NCBI GenBank assembly: GCA_017798145.1
Contig: CP059069.1
Span: 3,767,226-3,831,225 of the forward strand
Origin: Akkermansiaceae bacterium
Lineage (GTDB): Bacteria > Verrucomicrobiota > Verrucomicrobiia > Verrucomicrobiales > Akkermansiaceae
Length of the DNA: 64,000 nt
Direction: 5' to 3'
The notes under the pieces were generated by a model that saw only the letters and a program-made list of their open reading frames with translations, was not told the DNA's origin and searched no databases. This document shows, one piece after another, positions 52,145-63,055 of this stretch (positions within the stretch are counted from its first letter, which is position 1; every line of letters begins with the position of its first letter). The translations under genes and the position numbers were made by a program.

Positions 52145-54715
52145 CTACTTGGATTCGGATTCCGGCAAAAGATACGGTTTCCGGTTCCGATACAGGGCGA
52201 GACGATCGAGAATCGCGGCGGCAAGCTCCTGGTCTTTCGTAAGCAGAGCGAGACCCCAGGCTTCATCTGCACAGATTTCGGCTTCTTCGTAGTTTCCGGT
52301 TGCCGCCAGTGCCGCCGCCAATACGTCTAGCGGTCCGGTTGAGCTTCTTCCTGTGTCCTGCACCACCCGCCTCGCCAATTCCACAGCTTCCTTGCGTTTG
52401 CCCTCCGTGGTTTCCGGACGAACGGCCAAGACCCAGGCCAGTCCGAGAGCTGCGTTGAGTTCGTTGGGGGAAATCTCCAATGCCTGGCGGTAGTCCGATT
52501 CGGCTTCGTCAAATCGCCCCAAGGCAATCCTAGCTTCCGCACGATGCAACCTGAGATCCACTTCGTCGGGTTCCTGCGCAACGACCATTGAGAGCTGGTT
52601 TTCGGCTTCTTCGAAGTGCCCTTGTTTTTTCAGGATCAAACCAAGCTGCTTGCGAGCACCCAGATGAAAAGGGTTCGCCTTCAGCGTATCTCTGAGTTTC
52701 CCTACGGCGGCCTTGATATCCCCGTTCTCGAAATGAATCCTGCCCAGATTGAAGAGTATGGTTCCATTGCCGGGTAGTAATGAATCCGCAAGCTCGAACT
52801 CCCTGAGGGCCTGCACCCATTCGCCTCGCCGGACAAAGAGTTGTCCCAATTTGCTATGTCGGCTGGCCACACCCGGCTGCGCCTCCAGAGCTTGGCGGAA
52901 CAGCTTCAGTGCCTGCTCCTTCTCACCCGCGCGCTCGTAGTGCTCGGCAATCAATACCATGTAGTCCAGTGGTACGGTGGTAAGCTCAAGGCACCGATCG
53001 AATGCCTTATCAGCTTCGGCTTTGCGCTTCTGGGCGAGCAAGGCCTGACCCAGAAGCGCGTGGAAGTCGGCTCGGCCGGGCAAATCCCGCATCAGCCCGC
53101 GGATTGTGGCTTCTGCCTCCGAAGCGTTCTTCTGCTGTAGCTGCAATCTGGCCAAAGCCATGCGTCCGTGGAGATCATCGGGTCGCTTCCTCAGGGCCGC
53201 GGTCAGGGCCTGTTGCGCCCTGAGCATGCCTTCGTCCGTCTGGTATTCTCGCAGCGAACGGATTCGTGCGTGAATTTTAGAGCAGCGTTCGTAGTAATCC
53301 AGCTGGCCTAGGAACGGTGGCCTAACGACCATGCCCATCATGTCGGTGTCCATCTCAAGCCGGTCCCAGCCGGTCAGGCCTAGCAGCTCGGCACAATGTT
53401 TTTGCGTGGGGATGGCGTGGATCGGAGAACCTTCGATCTGCCTGACCGTCTCATGGAACACCATGCCGGCCAGTTCATAGTCTCCTTCGAAAGTCAGATG
53501 AACGTGCTCGTAAAACAGCTTGTCACCCGGAAGGCCGTGCTTGACCTGTGGCAGGCTCTTGAACCGCTTTTCAGCATCCAGCAGGATCACGGAGTCGGCG
53601 TCACCCGCCTCACGGATGATCCGGTTGATTTCCGAATCGGCCCGGAACCGCAGCGTGTCGAGGTCACAGGCCTTTTGGTAGGATGCTCCAGCCCTACGGT
53701 CATCACCCATTGCTAGTGCGCACCGTCCGCGCCTGAAATGAAGCTCGGCAAACTGGCTGTCGATTTTTTCCGCCTCGGCGTAGGTTTCATCCGCCTCGGT
53801 CCAGCGGCCCTGCTGTTCCAGTGAGACGCCCTCGCTGTAAAGCCGTTCCCACTCTTTCAGGGCGGAATCATCCAAACCGCGTGAATGGTCGGACGCAAAG
53901 GGAGCGCAGTCGGACAGGTTCACCGGCACCGTGCACAAGATCATGGGGACGCCGGCATCTTGCGCCGTTTCGACGATGTCATTCAGATTCGCCGCAAAGT
54001 GGCTGTAAACCTTCTCGATCCGTGGGTCAGTGGCGGGCACGCGATGATCGAGAAACATTTCCATCCCGAGCCATTCGGCTTGCTTGAGTGACTTTTCCCC
54101 GAATCCTTCGATGGCATTCCTCACAAACTGGCCGGTTCGGGAGGATTTGGCAGCCAGCGACAGGGCGATCATTCCCCGTCCCGGTGTCTGACGGTTGAAC
54201 GTGGTGCCGGCGCCAAAGGGGCCGACGACCTCGTTGTTGCCCATGTATACCACGAAGAGATCGGGATCATAGTCCGCGCACTCCTTGGCGACCCGCATTA
54301 CCACGTGGGAGTTGACGGCCACCATGGCGGTGTTGATGACTTCGAAACGCCGGCCTGGATAGGCCTCCTGCAGCATCAACTCAAGGATCCGGCCGAAGCT
54401 GAACCGCGGATCAGGCGTTCCCCGGGCGGCGGATCCCCCCATCACAAAGATGCGGTAGGTGCCCTCGGCCTTTTTCCTGCCCATCCGGATCATGTCCGGC
54501 TCGCGGACCAGTTGCTTGGGAAAATACGGGTAGGTGTAGCGGGGGTTGCCGGTGACAAGATCGCCCCGCCCTGTCACCGGCAGGAAGAATGTGGTTGGGT
54601 CCCCGTATGCGGCGATCCTGAATATTCCCTCAACCACAAGAAGAAACAGGGTGGGTGCGAGAATCGCCGCGACGAGCCTCATCTTCCAGATTCGGGGGAT
54701 TATCGGTTTCTTCAT
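52145..54715 (-). CDS. Membrane-anchored SGNH-hydrolase-like / TPR protein
   Basis: An 856-residue protein. An N-terminal membrane helix (about 13-38) leads to an SGNH-hydrolase-like domain: block I IFVMGGSAARG with S95, block III VVYMGNNEVVGPFG near 155, and a late HLTFEGDYELA near 410. TPR-like helical repeats follow (two around 280-350, many from about 500 to 830), ideal for protein scaffolding. Comparable membrane-bound SGNH/TPR proteins accompany exopolysaccharide or glycan acylation systems in this phylum (family knowledge, weak). The substrate is not known. Its codon use and lower GC look somewhat unlike its neighbours by eye. Confidence 0.85.
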   Translation of the reverse strand: MKKPIIPRIWKMRLVAAILAPTLFLLVVEGIFRIAAYGDPTTFFLPVTGRGDLVTGNPRYTYPYFPKQLVREPDMIRMGRKKAEGTYRIFVMGGSAARGTPDPRFSFGRILELMLQEAYPGRRFEVINTAMVAVNSHVVMRVAKECADYDPDLFVVYMGNNEVVGPFGAGTTFNRQTPGRGMIALSLAAKSSRTGQFVRNAIEGFGEKSLKQAEWLGMEMFLDHRVPATDPRIEKVYSHFAANLNDIVETAQDAGVPMILCTVPVNLSDCAPFASDHSRGLDDSALKEWERLYSEGVSLEQQGRWTEADETYAEAEKIDSQFAELHFRRGRCALAMGDDRRAGASYQKACDLDTLRFRADSEINRIIREAGDADSVILLDAEKRFKSLPQVKHGLPGDKLFYEHVHLTFEGDYELAGMVFHETVRQIEGSPIHAIPTQKHCAELLGLTGWDRLEMDTDMMGMVVRPPFLGQLDYYERCSKIHARIRSLREYQTDEGMLRAQQALTAALRKRPDDLHGRMALARLQLQQKNASEAEATIRGLMRDLPGRADFHALLGQALLAQKRKAEADKAFDRCLELTTVPLDYMVLIAEHYERAGEKEQALKLFRQALEAQPGVASRHSKLGQLFVRRGEWVQALREFELADSLLPGNGTILFNLGRIHFENGDIKAAVGKLRDTLKANPFHLGARKQLGLILKKQGHFEEAENQLSMVVAQEPDEVDLRLHRAEARIALGRFDEAESDYRQALEISPNELNAALGLAWVLAVRPETTEGKRKEAVELARRVVQDTGRSSTGPLDVLAAALAATGNYEEAEICADEAWGLALLTKDQELAAAILDRLALYRNRKPYLLPESESK

Positions 54716-54767
54716 CGCGAGCGCGCTTTTTATGGCGTTTAGGTTGTTGGCTTAAATGAAACGGGCA

Positions 54768-54805
54768 ATGAAAAACCCACCCCCTTTGGCAGAGAGTGGG
54801 TTGTT
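54768..54805 (-). terminator. Rho-independent terminator of the PEP-CTERM gene
   Basis: On the minus strand a stem AACCCAC...GTGGGTT closes a loop of about 15 nt and runs into a T-tract (TTTTT), downstream of the PEP-CTERM gene stop at 54832. Confidence 0.75.
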
Positions 54806-54831
54806 TGGGGATCCGTCGGTCGATTTCCTGC

Positions 54832-55557
54832 TTACCTGCGACGGCGCAGCAACAGCGCGATTCCGCCGAGGCCGAGGAGGGCGACGGTCGTGGAGGGTTC
54901 GGGTACGGGCGTCACATCCAGGTAAACGTTATCGAAATTGTATCCCCTGGAACCGGAGCCTGCGATGACCAGGGTGAGTCCGGAGCCTTCGGTTCCACCG
55001 GTGAATTGGCTGGTGTTGATGCTGTAGCTGAACGTGGCGTTCGCACCGTAGCCCTCTGGTGGCGCATCATGGGCGGTGTCAAGGATGAGTTCCTCTGTGG
55101 TGCTCCAGACGGTCGACCCCGTGAGGACGTTGCTACCGTTTCTGACGGTCTCCACGAGGGAAACGGTCATGAATCGGTCATTGGCGCTTCCCCAATTCTG
55201 TTCGGTGGCATTAAGGGAGAGCGTGAACTGATCACCAGATGTCCACGTGTGTCCCGTATCATACTCGGCGGTATCCGCAGTGTTGAACCACGCCATTTTC
55301 ATCACAAAGCCCGTGACAGGAACCCCGTCGCCTTGGTTATTGCGGATCTGGTAAACATTGCCGTTGCCGTTGAAAATCCAACCAGGATAGACGGTGGAGA
55401 CGGTGTTGCGTGCGTCGATAAAAGCGTTATTAACTGCGCCAACCGGACTCTCCCAATCCTCATCGATTAGTATGGTTGCCGCGCTGGCAGAAGAGCCAAA
55501 TGCCGCAGCAAGCAAAGCGACCAGGCTGACTGTCTTTCTTTGTGTCATATTTTGCAT
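54832..55557 (-). CDS. PEP-CTERM sorting-domain secreted protein
   Basis: A 241-residue exported protein (signal within MTQRKTVSLVALLAAAFGSSASA). The body is beta-rich and probably a carbohydrate-binding or jelly-roll-like fold (ILIDEDWESPVGAVNN, YNFDNVYLDV). The C-terminus has the sorting signal VPEPSTTVALLGLGGIALLLRRRR: PEP motif, hydrophobic helix and basic tail, recognised by exosortase and linked to exopolysaccharide secretion. No exosortase is in the window. The start is ATG 55557 or 55548; neither has a strong binding site. It is divergent from the cytochrome/FG-GAP gene. Confidence 0.88.
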   Translation of the reverse strand: MQNMTQRKTVSLVALLAAAFGSSASAATILIDEDWESPVGAVNNAFIDARNTVSTVYPGWIFNGNGNVYQIRNNQGDGVPVTGFVMKMAWFNTADTAEYDTGHTWTSGDQFTLSLNATEQNWGSANDRFMTVSLVETVRNGSNVLTGSTVWSTTEELILDTAHDAPPEGYGANATFSYSINTSQFTGGTEGSGLTLVIAGSGSRGYNFDNVYLDVTPVPEPSTTVALLGLGGIALLLRRRR

Positions 55558-55587
55558 GGATTTCAGGGGGTTTTTATGCTGCAAACG

Positions 55588-55625
55588 CATAAGATTCTTT
55601 ACTAAAAAGGGCGAAATTTGCTTTG
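55588..55625 (-). promoter_or_regulatory. Candidate sigma-70-like promoter for the PEP-CTERM gene
   Basis: On the minus strand TTGCCA is followed after about 17 nt by TTTAGT, then an AT-rich leader of about 40 nt to the start codon. The whole spacer 55558-55759 is markedly AT-rich compared with the window. Match quality is moderate; the call is a guess from spacing. Confidence 0.3.
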
Positions 55626-55759
55626 GCAAGTGAAAAAAATCAATTTTTTCCCCTGCCCGTAACGCTTGTTCATCACGAAGGTTTTTCATTCCAAGTGTTT
55701 CAAGGTTGTTATTTGCCCGAAATCATACGATTTTCCCGGCATCGCCCGTCCTTCATAGA

Positions 55760-57328
55760 ATGAAATTTCTTTGCGAATCGTCCGTATGCCTTGTGGCGAT
55801 TATGCTATCTTTTGAATCCCGTGCCGATGTTGGCGAGGGGGAGCGGCTCGCCAGTGTTCATTGTGCCACATGCCATCGTTTTCCCGATCCGGGCATTCTT
55901 CCCGAACGAAGCTGGAGATACCTGCTTCCGTACATGGGTTTCCGAATGGGGGTGGATGACCTCTCTCCGCTGGAAGGTTCGTCCCCGGAAGTGCTTCAGC
56001 TCATCAGGAGTCGGAAAAAACTCGTGCAGCAGATCGGTGCCGCTCCTGGAAAGCCAATGGTTTCCGAGGAACAGTGGGATGCCATCCGGGATTATTATCT
56101 GACAGCCGCGCCCAAGTCTCCCCTCCCGCAGCCGGACAAACCGAAGCTCGCTATGGGGCTTGATCTCTTCAGTGTGCGCCCTCACGACTTCAACAGGTCG
56201 CTTGCAGTGACATCGCTGATTCATATCGATGAGCGGAATCAGGAAATCCTCGTCGGTGACAGCAGCTACCAATCGCTCACCACCCTGACGAAGGAATTGA
56301 GAAGGCAATCCTACACAGACACTAAGGGGTTTCTCTGGTTGCAGGCTCGGCAGGGAGGCGAGGGGATACATCTGCTCTCGATTGGTGATATGGTGGGCGG
56401 ATTTGCAAACAACCGGCTCGGGAAAATCAATTTCGCCGTCCGCGAAGGGCATTCCTACGTCAACAAGGGGATCGCGCTTACCGGCTTGCATCGCCCGTCG
56501 GCGATGGGCTTCGGCGATTTCGACCAGGATGGGGCGGAGGAAGTGGTGGTCACGAACTTCGGCTCCTCCAAGGGAAGTGTCGGAATCTACAAAACCGAGG
56601 CCAACGGCTGGCAGTTCGGGCTGGAGCCATCCATCGTCCTTGCGACCGAACCCGGGGCGGTGGACTGCGAGGTCGCGGATTTCGACAAGGACGGCCTGCC
56701 GGATGTGGCGGTGCTCTTCGCAGACGCCCGCGAGAACCTGAGCATTTTCCTCAACCGCGGGCGGGGCAAGTTTGAGCGTAAAGTCATTCTTGAAAAGCAT
56801 TCCGCCTGGGGATTTGTGCGCTTCAAGTGGGTCGATTTCGATTATGACGGTGATCTCGATGTGATCACGGTGAATGGTGACAACGTCGATTCCGATCCCT
56901 ACAACACCCTGAAGCCCTACCACGGGATACGTCTCTATCTGAACAAGAGCAACCTGACGTTTGAAGAGAGCTTTTCCTACCCGATGTACGGAGCCTACGG
57001 AGTCGCCGTGGAAGACTTCGATCAGGATGGTGATTGCGATCTGGCAGCAATTGCCTTCAACCCTGATTTCAGCAGCGAGAAAAGGGAGGATTTCGTGTAT
57101 CTGGAAAACCTGGGCGGGCAGGGTTTTGCCGCCAAATCGATCAAGACCCCTGTGACAGACCGATGGATGACAATCGCCTCCGGTGACATCGATGGCGACG
57201 GCGACAAGGATCTTATCCTCGGCGGCGGCTACCTGCCCATGGGACTCGAGGTGGATTACCGTCGATTGATGGATGAGATGGATGAAAAGGGCCGGGCTCT
57301 GCTCGTGCTCGAGAACAACACACGATAG
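55760..57328 (+). CDS. Cytochrome c / FG-GAP (VCBS) repeat protein
   Basis: A 522-residue exported protein (signal within MKFLCESSVCLVAIMLSFESRA). A short cytochrome c domain (about 25-115) has C35-ATC-H39. FG-GAP-type Ca-binding propeller repeats follow, seen as FGDFDQDGAEEVVV, VADFDKDGLPDVAVL, WVDFDYDGDLDVITV, VEDFDQDGDCDLAAI and SGDIDGDGDKDLILG, each with a D-x-D-x-D-like loop. A periplasmic electron-accepting or binding role is likely. The fusion is known among Planctomycetota and Verrucomicrobiota paralogues. The start at 55760 is preferred over 55706, which lacks a signal peptide. Confidence 0.87.
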   Translation: MKFLCESSVCLVAIMLSFESRADVGEGERLASVHCATCHRFPDPGILPERSWRYLLPYMGFRMGVDDLSPLEGSSPEVLQLIRSRKKLVQQIGAAPGKPMVSEEQWDAIRDYYLTAAPKSPLPQPDKPKLAMGLDLFSVRPHDFNRSLAVTSLIHIDERNQEILVGDSSYQSLTTLTKELRRQSYTDTKGFLWLQARQGGEGIHLLSIGDMVGGFANNRLGKINFAVREGHSYVNKGIALTGLHRPSAMGFGDFDQDGAEEVVVTNFGSSKGSVGIYKTEANGWQFGLEPSIVLATEPGAVDCEVADFDKDGLPDVAVLFADARENLSIFLNRGRGKFERKVILEKHSAWGFVRFKWVDFDYDGDLDVITVNGDNVDSDPYNTLKPYHGIRLYLNKSNLTFEESFSYPMYGAYGVAVEDFDQDGDCDLAAIAFNPDFSSEKREDFVYLENLGGQGFAAKSIKTPVTDRWMTIASGDIDGDGDKDLILGGGYLPMGLEVDYRRLMDEMDEKGRALLVLENNTR

Positions 57329-57449
57329 CGCATTTTGGGCTGCCATGTGGGAAACCGGGGACGGAACGAAACCCGCCTTGGGATTAGGATAGCCTCCAGC
57401 CTTCATATGAACACCTTCAACCCGGATTCGGTCGGTGCTCAATTTGGTC

Positions 57450-57632
57450 TCACGCCAAAATCTTCCTCACCACGTTCCCGTGCACATCCGTGAGCCTGAA
57501 ATCCCTTCCCTGGGCGCGGTAGGTGAGCTTGGTGTGGTCGAAGCCTAGCAGGTGGAGGATGGTGGCGTTGAGGTCGTGGACGTGAACCTTGTCCTCGACG
57601 GCGTTGAAGCCGAACTCGTCGGTTTTGCCTAG
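57450..57632 (-). pseudogene. DUF1501 3' remnant (about 60 codons)
   Basis: The minus-strand reading from [10 protein letters not shown] to VVRKILA and a stop matches the last 60 residues of the intact DUF1501 protein at 61537-62961 at 55 of 60 positions. The match ends at 57632; upstream sequence is unrelated, so the gene body is lost. The surrounding 388-bp spacer (57329-57716) shows no other gene. The reading frame has no internal stop, so decay is recent or the segment is preserved for another reason. Confidence 0.85.
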
Positions 57633-57716
57633 CTGGACGCGACGCTGGCCGAGGTGCGATGCACGACACTGCGTCCGCAACACGCACCAGCTTGGCAAAA
57701 CCTTCAACGCATCCCT

Positions 57717-60035
57717 TCATTTCGCGCCAACGATGCGATCCGTGGAATAGGTCTGCCACTCGCCCTGAATCTTCACCTGTATCTCAAGGTCGAGATCTTT
57801 GGCTTTCAACTCGGCGACAGGTCTCACGAAGAGCATGAATCTCCTTTCCTTTCCGGATGCTTCGAGCCGCAGATCCGGTTCGCCGTTGCGGTTGAGATCC
57901 TGGCTGATGGAATCGCCTTCCGATGCGAACGAGCCATCGCCCTCCGCATCCACAAACACCATTTGCTCTCCCTGGTCGTACATTTCCACGCGGGTCGGCT
58001 GCGAGGCCACAACCCGGAAATCCACAGCCTGCTCGAAATCATCCTGATATTGGATGAGATGATAGACGGGGATCAGGTAGAACGGGTTATCGAGATATTC
58101 GGATGCATCGGTGACCGCCATGGAAACACCCGCCTCCGGTTTGTCCGTGCTCCAGACCGCCTTCTGCTCCGCGCCACCGCCGTTCGGCTGCCAGGAAATT
58201 TCCACCGTTTGCGCCGCATCGGATTTGGCCGCATCGAGAAGGAAATCCACCAGCACCGTCGATCCCGGGGCGAGTGTGAGCGGCTGCACCAGACGCGGCT
58301 GTCCGCCTGTCGTGCCCAGCTGCACGAAGAGCTGCCCGGCATCCGCATCGTGCCGGGCGGAGAGCCCCGGGCCGGTGAGGGTGAGATTGCCGGACTCGTA
58401 GGCACCGGAGGGATTCGTGAGTGAGAAGAGCCCACGCGATGGCAATCCGGCCAGCGGCACCATCATCGAGCGGCGCGGCTGGAGGTCGATGCGCGGTTTC
58501 GCATCATCCTCTTTTTCCGCTGCGGGGAGAGGCGTGGAAATCGTGGCGCGGATCCTCGCGGCGGATGCAGCGGGAATTTTCGCAGCATCCAATTTCTCGC
58601 TGGCTTCCGCGAGCGCCTCCTCGGCGGAAAGTTTCTGCCCCATCAACGCACGGATCTTTGCGAGACCGTACAAAGCCTCGGGGATGCGGGGATACACATT
58701 GAACGCGCGCAGCAGGCGCAACAGCTCGTTCTGGATGCGCAGCGCGTCCTCGTATCGGCCGGATGCGATGAGGAAATCCGAGTAGATCCGGTAGAGGTCG
58801 ATCTCCTCCCGCTTGATCCCGCCGGAGCGCGCCGTCTCCAACAGCGCGAGCAACGCCGGTTCCACTTCCTCCAGCGCGCCGGTGCGGACGCGGTGGCGGC
58901 ACCATTCGCGATCCGCGCGGAATTTCATGTTCGCGGAAACGGCGGGATCCTTCCGCATGCCGTTGATGATCTGCCAGCCCGGCTCCGCATTCCCGCTGCG
59001 CAGATGGATATCCGCGATGAGCAGGGAAACGTTTTTCAAATCATCCGGCAAAACCCGCTTCGTCCCTTTCAGCTCCGCCTGGAGCGCATTGAGATCCGCC
59101 ACCACGGATGCATCCTTTTTCCCGAGAACAAAGCCGAGATGCGCCGCCTGGCACTCCGCGAAGAGCACGTAATGCTGATCCCAGCCCTTCTTCGCGCGGT
59201 ATTGCGCGACCTCCGTGTGCGACTTCATCTCCAGTTCCGGCAGTCCCAGGAAATCCCACACCTCCGCCTCGACATCGCAGCCCTTCCTCCAGAGCGCGGT
59301 CAGTTGGTCAATCACCACCTCGGAGTCTTGCAGAGTCGGCCGCTCGGCGTGCCAGCGGATGTTTCCCACCGCGTGATCCTGCGCCACGGAGCACTCCTCC
59401 AGCGCGCGCGCCCATTTGCCCTCGGCGAGATCCAGCGCGGCGACAGAAGCGAGGAAATCCATGTTCCGCCAGTTGACGATCTCCGTATGAGGCCTCCGGA
59501 GCATCACACCGGGGAAATCCTCCATCAGGGGTCTCAGAACCTTGAAACGGGAAATTTCCACCTCAGTCCTGCCGTCCATCGAGAGGCGCGTCATTTCGTA
59601 GTTGATCACCTCCCTGGCCGCACCATAGCGCCCGGCGGAAACATGCACCTGATACATCTCCGGGACCATGTTGCGGTACCAGTAGTTTTCCCCTTCGAAA
59701 CGCCCGTAGCGGTAGATCCAGCCGACCACGCCCGCACTCCACACCGGATCCTCACGTTCCTTGGAGAATAGCGCGAGGCTGTTGAGCATGGAGAAAAAAT
59801 CGAATCTGGCCAGCGCATCGCTTTTCCTGATGTAGGCGCGCCCGTCGGTGTCGAGAAATCGCAACGCGGCATCCATACCCTCATCCCGGTAAACCGTCCA
59901 GGCGCTACGGGCGAGTTCGACAGACTCACTGTTGCTGGGCTTGTCGCCGAACGCGGGTTCCTCCTCCGCAAGGGAAACGTTGGAAAAAGTCACGACGGCG
60001 AGTGCCGCCCAGAGATGGGTGAATGAAACTTTCAT
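57717..60035 (-). CDS. Large secreted TPR-like protein of unknown function
   Basis: A 772-residue protein with signal peptide (MKVSFTHLWAALAVVTFSNVSLA). Residues about 30-520 are helical with TPR-like pairs (for example AGRYGAAREVINYEMTRL and SGRYEDALRIQNELLRLL). The C-terminal 250 residues are beta-rich, with DAEGDGSFASEGDSI and LNRNGEPDLRLE resembling Ca-binding turns of repeat proteins. No catalytic motif is seen. The start overlaps the stop of the Sel1 lipoprotein gene (ATGA), so the two are coupled and may form an envelope complex. No family recognised. It lies downstream of the Sel1 gene and upstream of a DUF1501 remnant. Confidence 0.8.
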   Translation of the reverse strand: MKVSFTHLWAALAVVTFSNVSLAEEEPAFGDKPSNSESVELARSAWTVYRDEGMDAALRFLDTDGRAYIRKSDALARFDFFSMLNSLALFSKEREDPVWSAGVVGWIYRYGRFEGENYWYRNMVPEMYQVHVSAGRYGAAREVINYEMTRLSMDGRTEVEISRFKVLRPLMEDFPGVMLRRPHTEIVNWRNMDFLASVAALDLAEGKWARALEECSVAQDHAVGNIRWHAERPTLQDSEVVIDQLTALWRKGCDVEAEVWDFLGLPELEMKSHTEVAQYRAKKGWDQHYVLFAECQAAHLGFVLGKKDASVVADLNALQAELKGTKRVLPDDLKNVSLLIADIHLRSGNAEPGWQIINGMRKDPAVSANMKFRADREWCRHRVRTGALEEVEPALLALLETARSGGIKREEIDLYRIYSDFLIASGRYEDALRIQNELLRLLRAFNVYPRIPEALYGLAKIRALMGQKLSAEEALAEASEKLDAAKIPAASAARIRATISTPLPAAEKEDDAKPRIDLQPRRSMMVPLAGLPSRGLFSLTNPSGAYESGNLTLTGPGLSARHDADAGQLFVQLGTTGGQPRLVQPLTLAPGSTVLVDFLLDAAKSDAAQTVEISWQPNGGGAEQKAVWSTDKPEAGVSMAVTDASEYLDNPFYLIPVYHLIQYQDDFEQAVDFRVVASQPTRVEMYDQGEQMVFVDAEGDGSFASEGDSISQDLNRNGEPDLRLEASGKERRFMLFVRPVAELKAKDLDLEIQVKIQGEWQTYSTDRIVGAK

Positions 60036-61441
60036 GGTAGGATCGGTGTCAGGCCGTTGAGAAAGCGCTCGGCGACAAGCGCCTCGGCTTTTGCGACTTC
60101 ATCGCGGGTGAGCCCGTGGCGGCTTCGCAAGACGAAGAGCGTATCCTCGCTCATGTGCGTGGGGCTGATCCGCCGGGCTTGGAGCAGGCACGCGTATCCG
60201 CGGATGAAATGCTCGCGCGTCTTACCCAGCGGAGCCTCGGGATGCAGCAGGATCTGCCCGGCGTAGCGCAACGCGTCGAAACTCATATAAGCGTACCGCT
60301 GGGCGAGTTCCATGCACCTCGGAATATCCCTGTCCTGGCCGAGCCCTCCCTCGAAATAGATTTCCATGAGAGTTATGAGCGCGCGGTGCCCCTCATCGTT
60401 GAGCGACCACCTCCCGTCCTCCATCTGCCTGCTGCTCATCGCAATGATCTTTTCCCGGCACTCCGCCGAGAGTTTCCAATCGAGATCCCGGAACGCATAT
60501 CCCGGCGCATGGTAGTTGATGTCCCCGAGTTCCTTGAGCGCGAGCAGATAGCCCTTGTCCGCCTCCTCGACGAGGTAGGCATACCAGTTCTCGCCCTCCA
60601 GTCTCAGGCTTTTCTCCCTGCTCAGCACCTTGGAAAGCTTTAGCTTAGCCTCCATGTGGTTGAGCGCCATCGCCTTCCGGTACCACATCACGCCCTTGCG
60701 CTTCGCCTCCATCTGCTTCGCCGCAGGCGTGCCCGGCTTCCAGGCGATGGCGATCTCGTCCAGGCCCATCTGATACATCGCCACCTTATCGCCCCCTTCC
60801 GCCGCCTTGAGGAAATATTTCCTGGCCAACTCGGGCTTCTTCTCGCCTCTCATCATCTCATTGCCCTTGTAATAGTGACCCATGAAAAACGCCGCCCGAG
60901 CGTGGCCCTTGTTGTCGGCGAAGTCCTTGAGCAACGCCAGCGACGCGTCCCTCTGGCTTTCATCGCCCAGTCCCTTGAGGGTGTAATTCGCATACTGCAC
61001 CTTGCCGTTCGGATGCCCCATGTCAGCCGCCCTTTTCAAAAGCGCCATCCCTTTCGCGGTGTCTTTCACCGGCATTCCATCTCCGTAAATCCAGCAGATC
61101 CCCAGCTCGACCATGCCTTGCGGATTCCCCATTTCCACGGCCTTCTGGAAATGCGGAATGGCCTTGCCAATGGAAGGCTTCACATGGATCGCCTCCTTGT
61201 GGCAAAGCCCGAGCCCCGTCTCCGCCCGCGCGGAACCCGCTTCCGCCGCCTTCGTGAACGTTTCGAAAATGAACTTGTGGTCGAAGGGAGTGATCTTCCC
61301 GCTGTAAACCCGCCACGCCAGCTCGGTCATCGCCTCGGGATCCTTATCGGCTTTCTCGCGCAACTCCTTCTCGCTCATTTCGAACACACCGGCGGCACCC
61401 AGGCAGCCGGAAACAAGGAACAGGATAAGGAGGGCTTTCAT
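60032..61441 (-). CDS. Sel1-repeat lipoprotein
   Basis: A 469-residue protein with lipoprotein signal MKALLILFLVSGC (lipobox VSGC, C13). Sel1-like repeats follow, with motifs such as AEAGSARAETGLGLCHKEA, EMGNPQGMVELGICWIYGDG and AADMGHPNGKVQYANYTL, and continue to about residue 290. The C-terminal 170 residues are helical and not clearly repeated. Sel1 proteins mediate protein-protein interaction. The gene is translationally coupled to the downstream 772-residue protein gene. The ATG at 61441 gives the lipobox start; longer frames are unlikely. It lies 95 nt downstream of the DUF1501 gene. Confidence 0.85.
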   Translation of the reverse strand: MKALLILFLVSGCLGAAGVFEMSEKELREKADKDPEAMTELAWRVYSGKITPFDHKFIFETFTKAAEAGSARAETGLGLCHKEAIHVKPSIGKAIPHFQKAVEMGNPQGMVELGICWIYGDGMPVKDTAKGMALLKRAADMGHPNGKVQYANYTLKGLGDESQRDASLALLKDFADNKGHARAAFFMGHYYKGNEMMRGEKKPELARKYFLKAAEGGDKVAMYQMGLDEIAIAWKPGTPAAKQMEAKRKGVMWYRKAMALNHMEAKLKLSKVLSREKSLRLEGENWYAYLVEEADKGYLLALKELGDINYHAPGYAFRDLDWKLSAECREKIIAMSSRQMEDGRWSLNDEGHRALITLMEIYFEGGLGQDRDIPRCMELAQRYAYMSFDALRYAGQILLHPEAPLGKTREHFIRGYACLLQARRISPTHMSEDTLFVLRSRHGLTRDEVAKAEALVAERFLNGLTPILP

Positions 61442-61536
61442 GGCAACGCGGGGACAACTTTCCATCCAAGGCATGCGTAGCCTAGCAACCGCATTTCCCA
61501 TGAGGCAAACGAAAAGGGGCGGATCGGATAGTTCCC

Positions 61537-62961
<1,425 letters not shown>

Positions 62962-62981
62962 GATATTAAGTGGCTAGTGCC

Positions 62982-63009
62982 GAGTGATCAGTGATCAGTG
63001 GAAGAGGCG
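62982..63009. repeat. Intergenic TGATCA-rich repeat, copy 3
   Basis: GAGTGATCAGTGATCAGTGG continued by AAGAGGCGG lies between the DUF1501 start and the DUF1553 stop. AGTGATCAGTGGAAGAGGCG is shared with the copy at 3534-3572. Confidence 0.6.
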
Positions 63010-63055
63010 GGAGTCCGGAGCTCTTCCCTGGTTGTTGGAAATTGAAGGTTGGGAG

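Noticed and set aside
57439..57759. 106-codon minus-strand frame as a gene
   Set aside because: It is in a frame other than the DUF1501 match and is Arg/Pro-rich; the region is better explained as a gene remnant.
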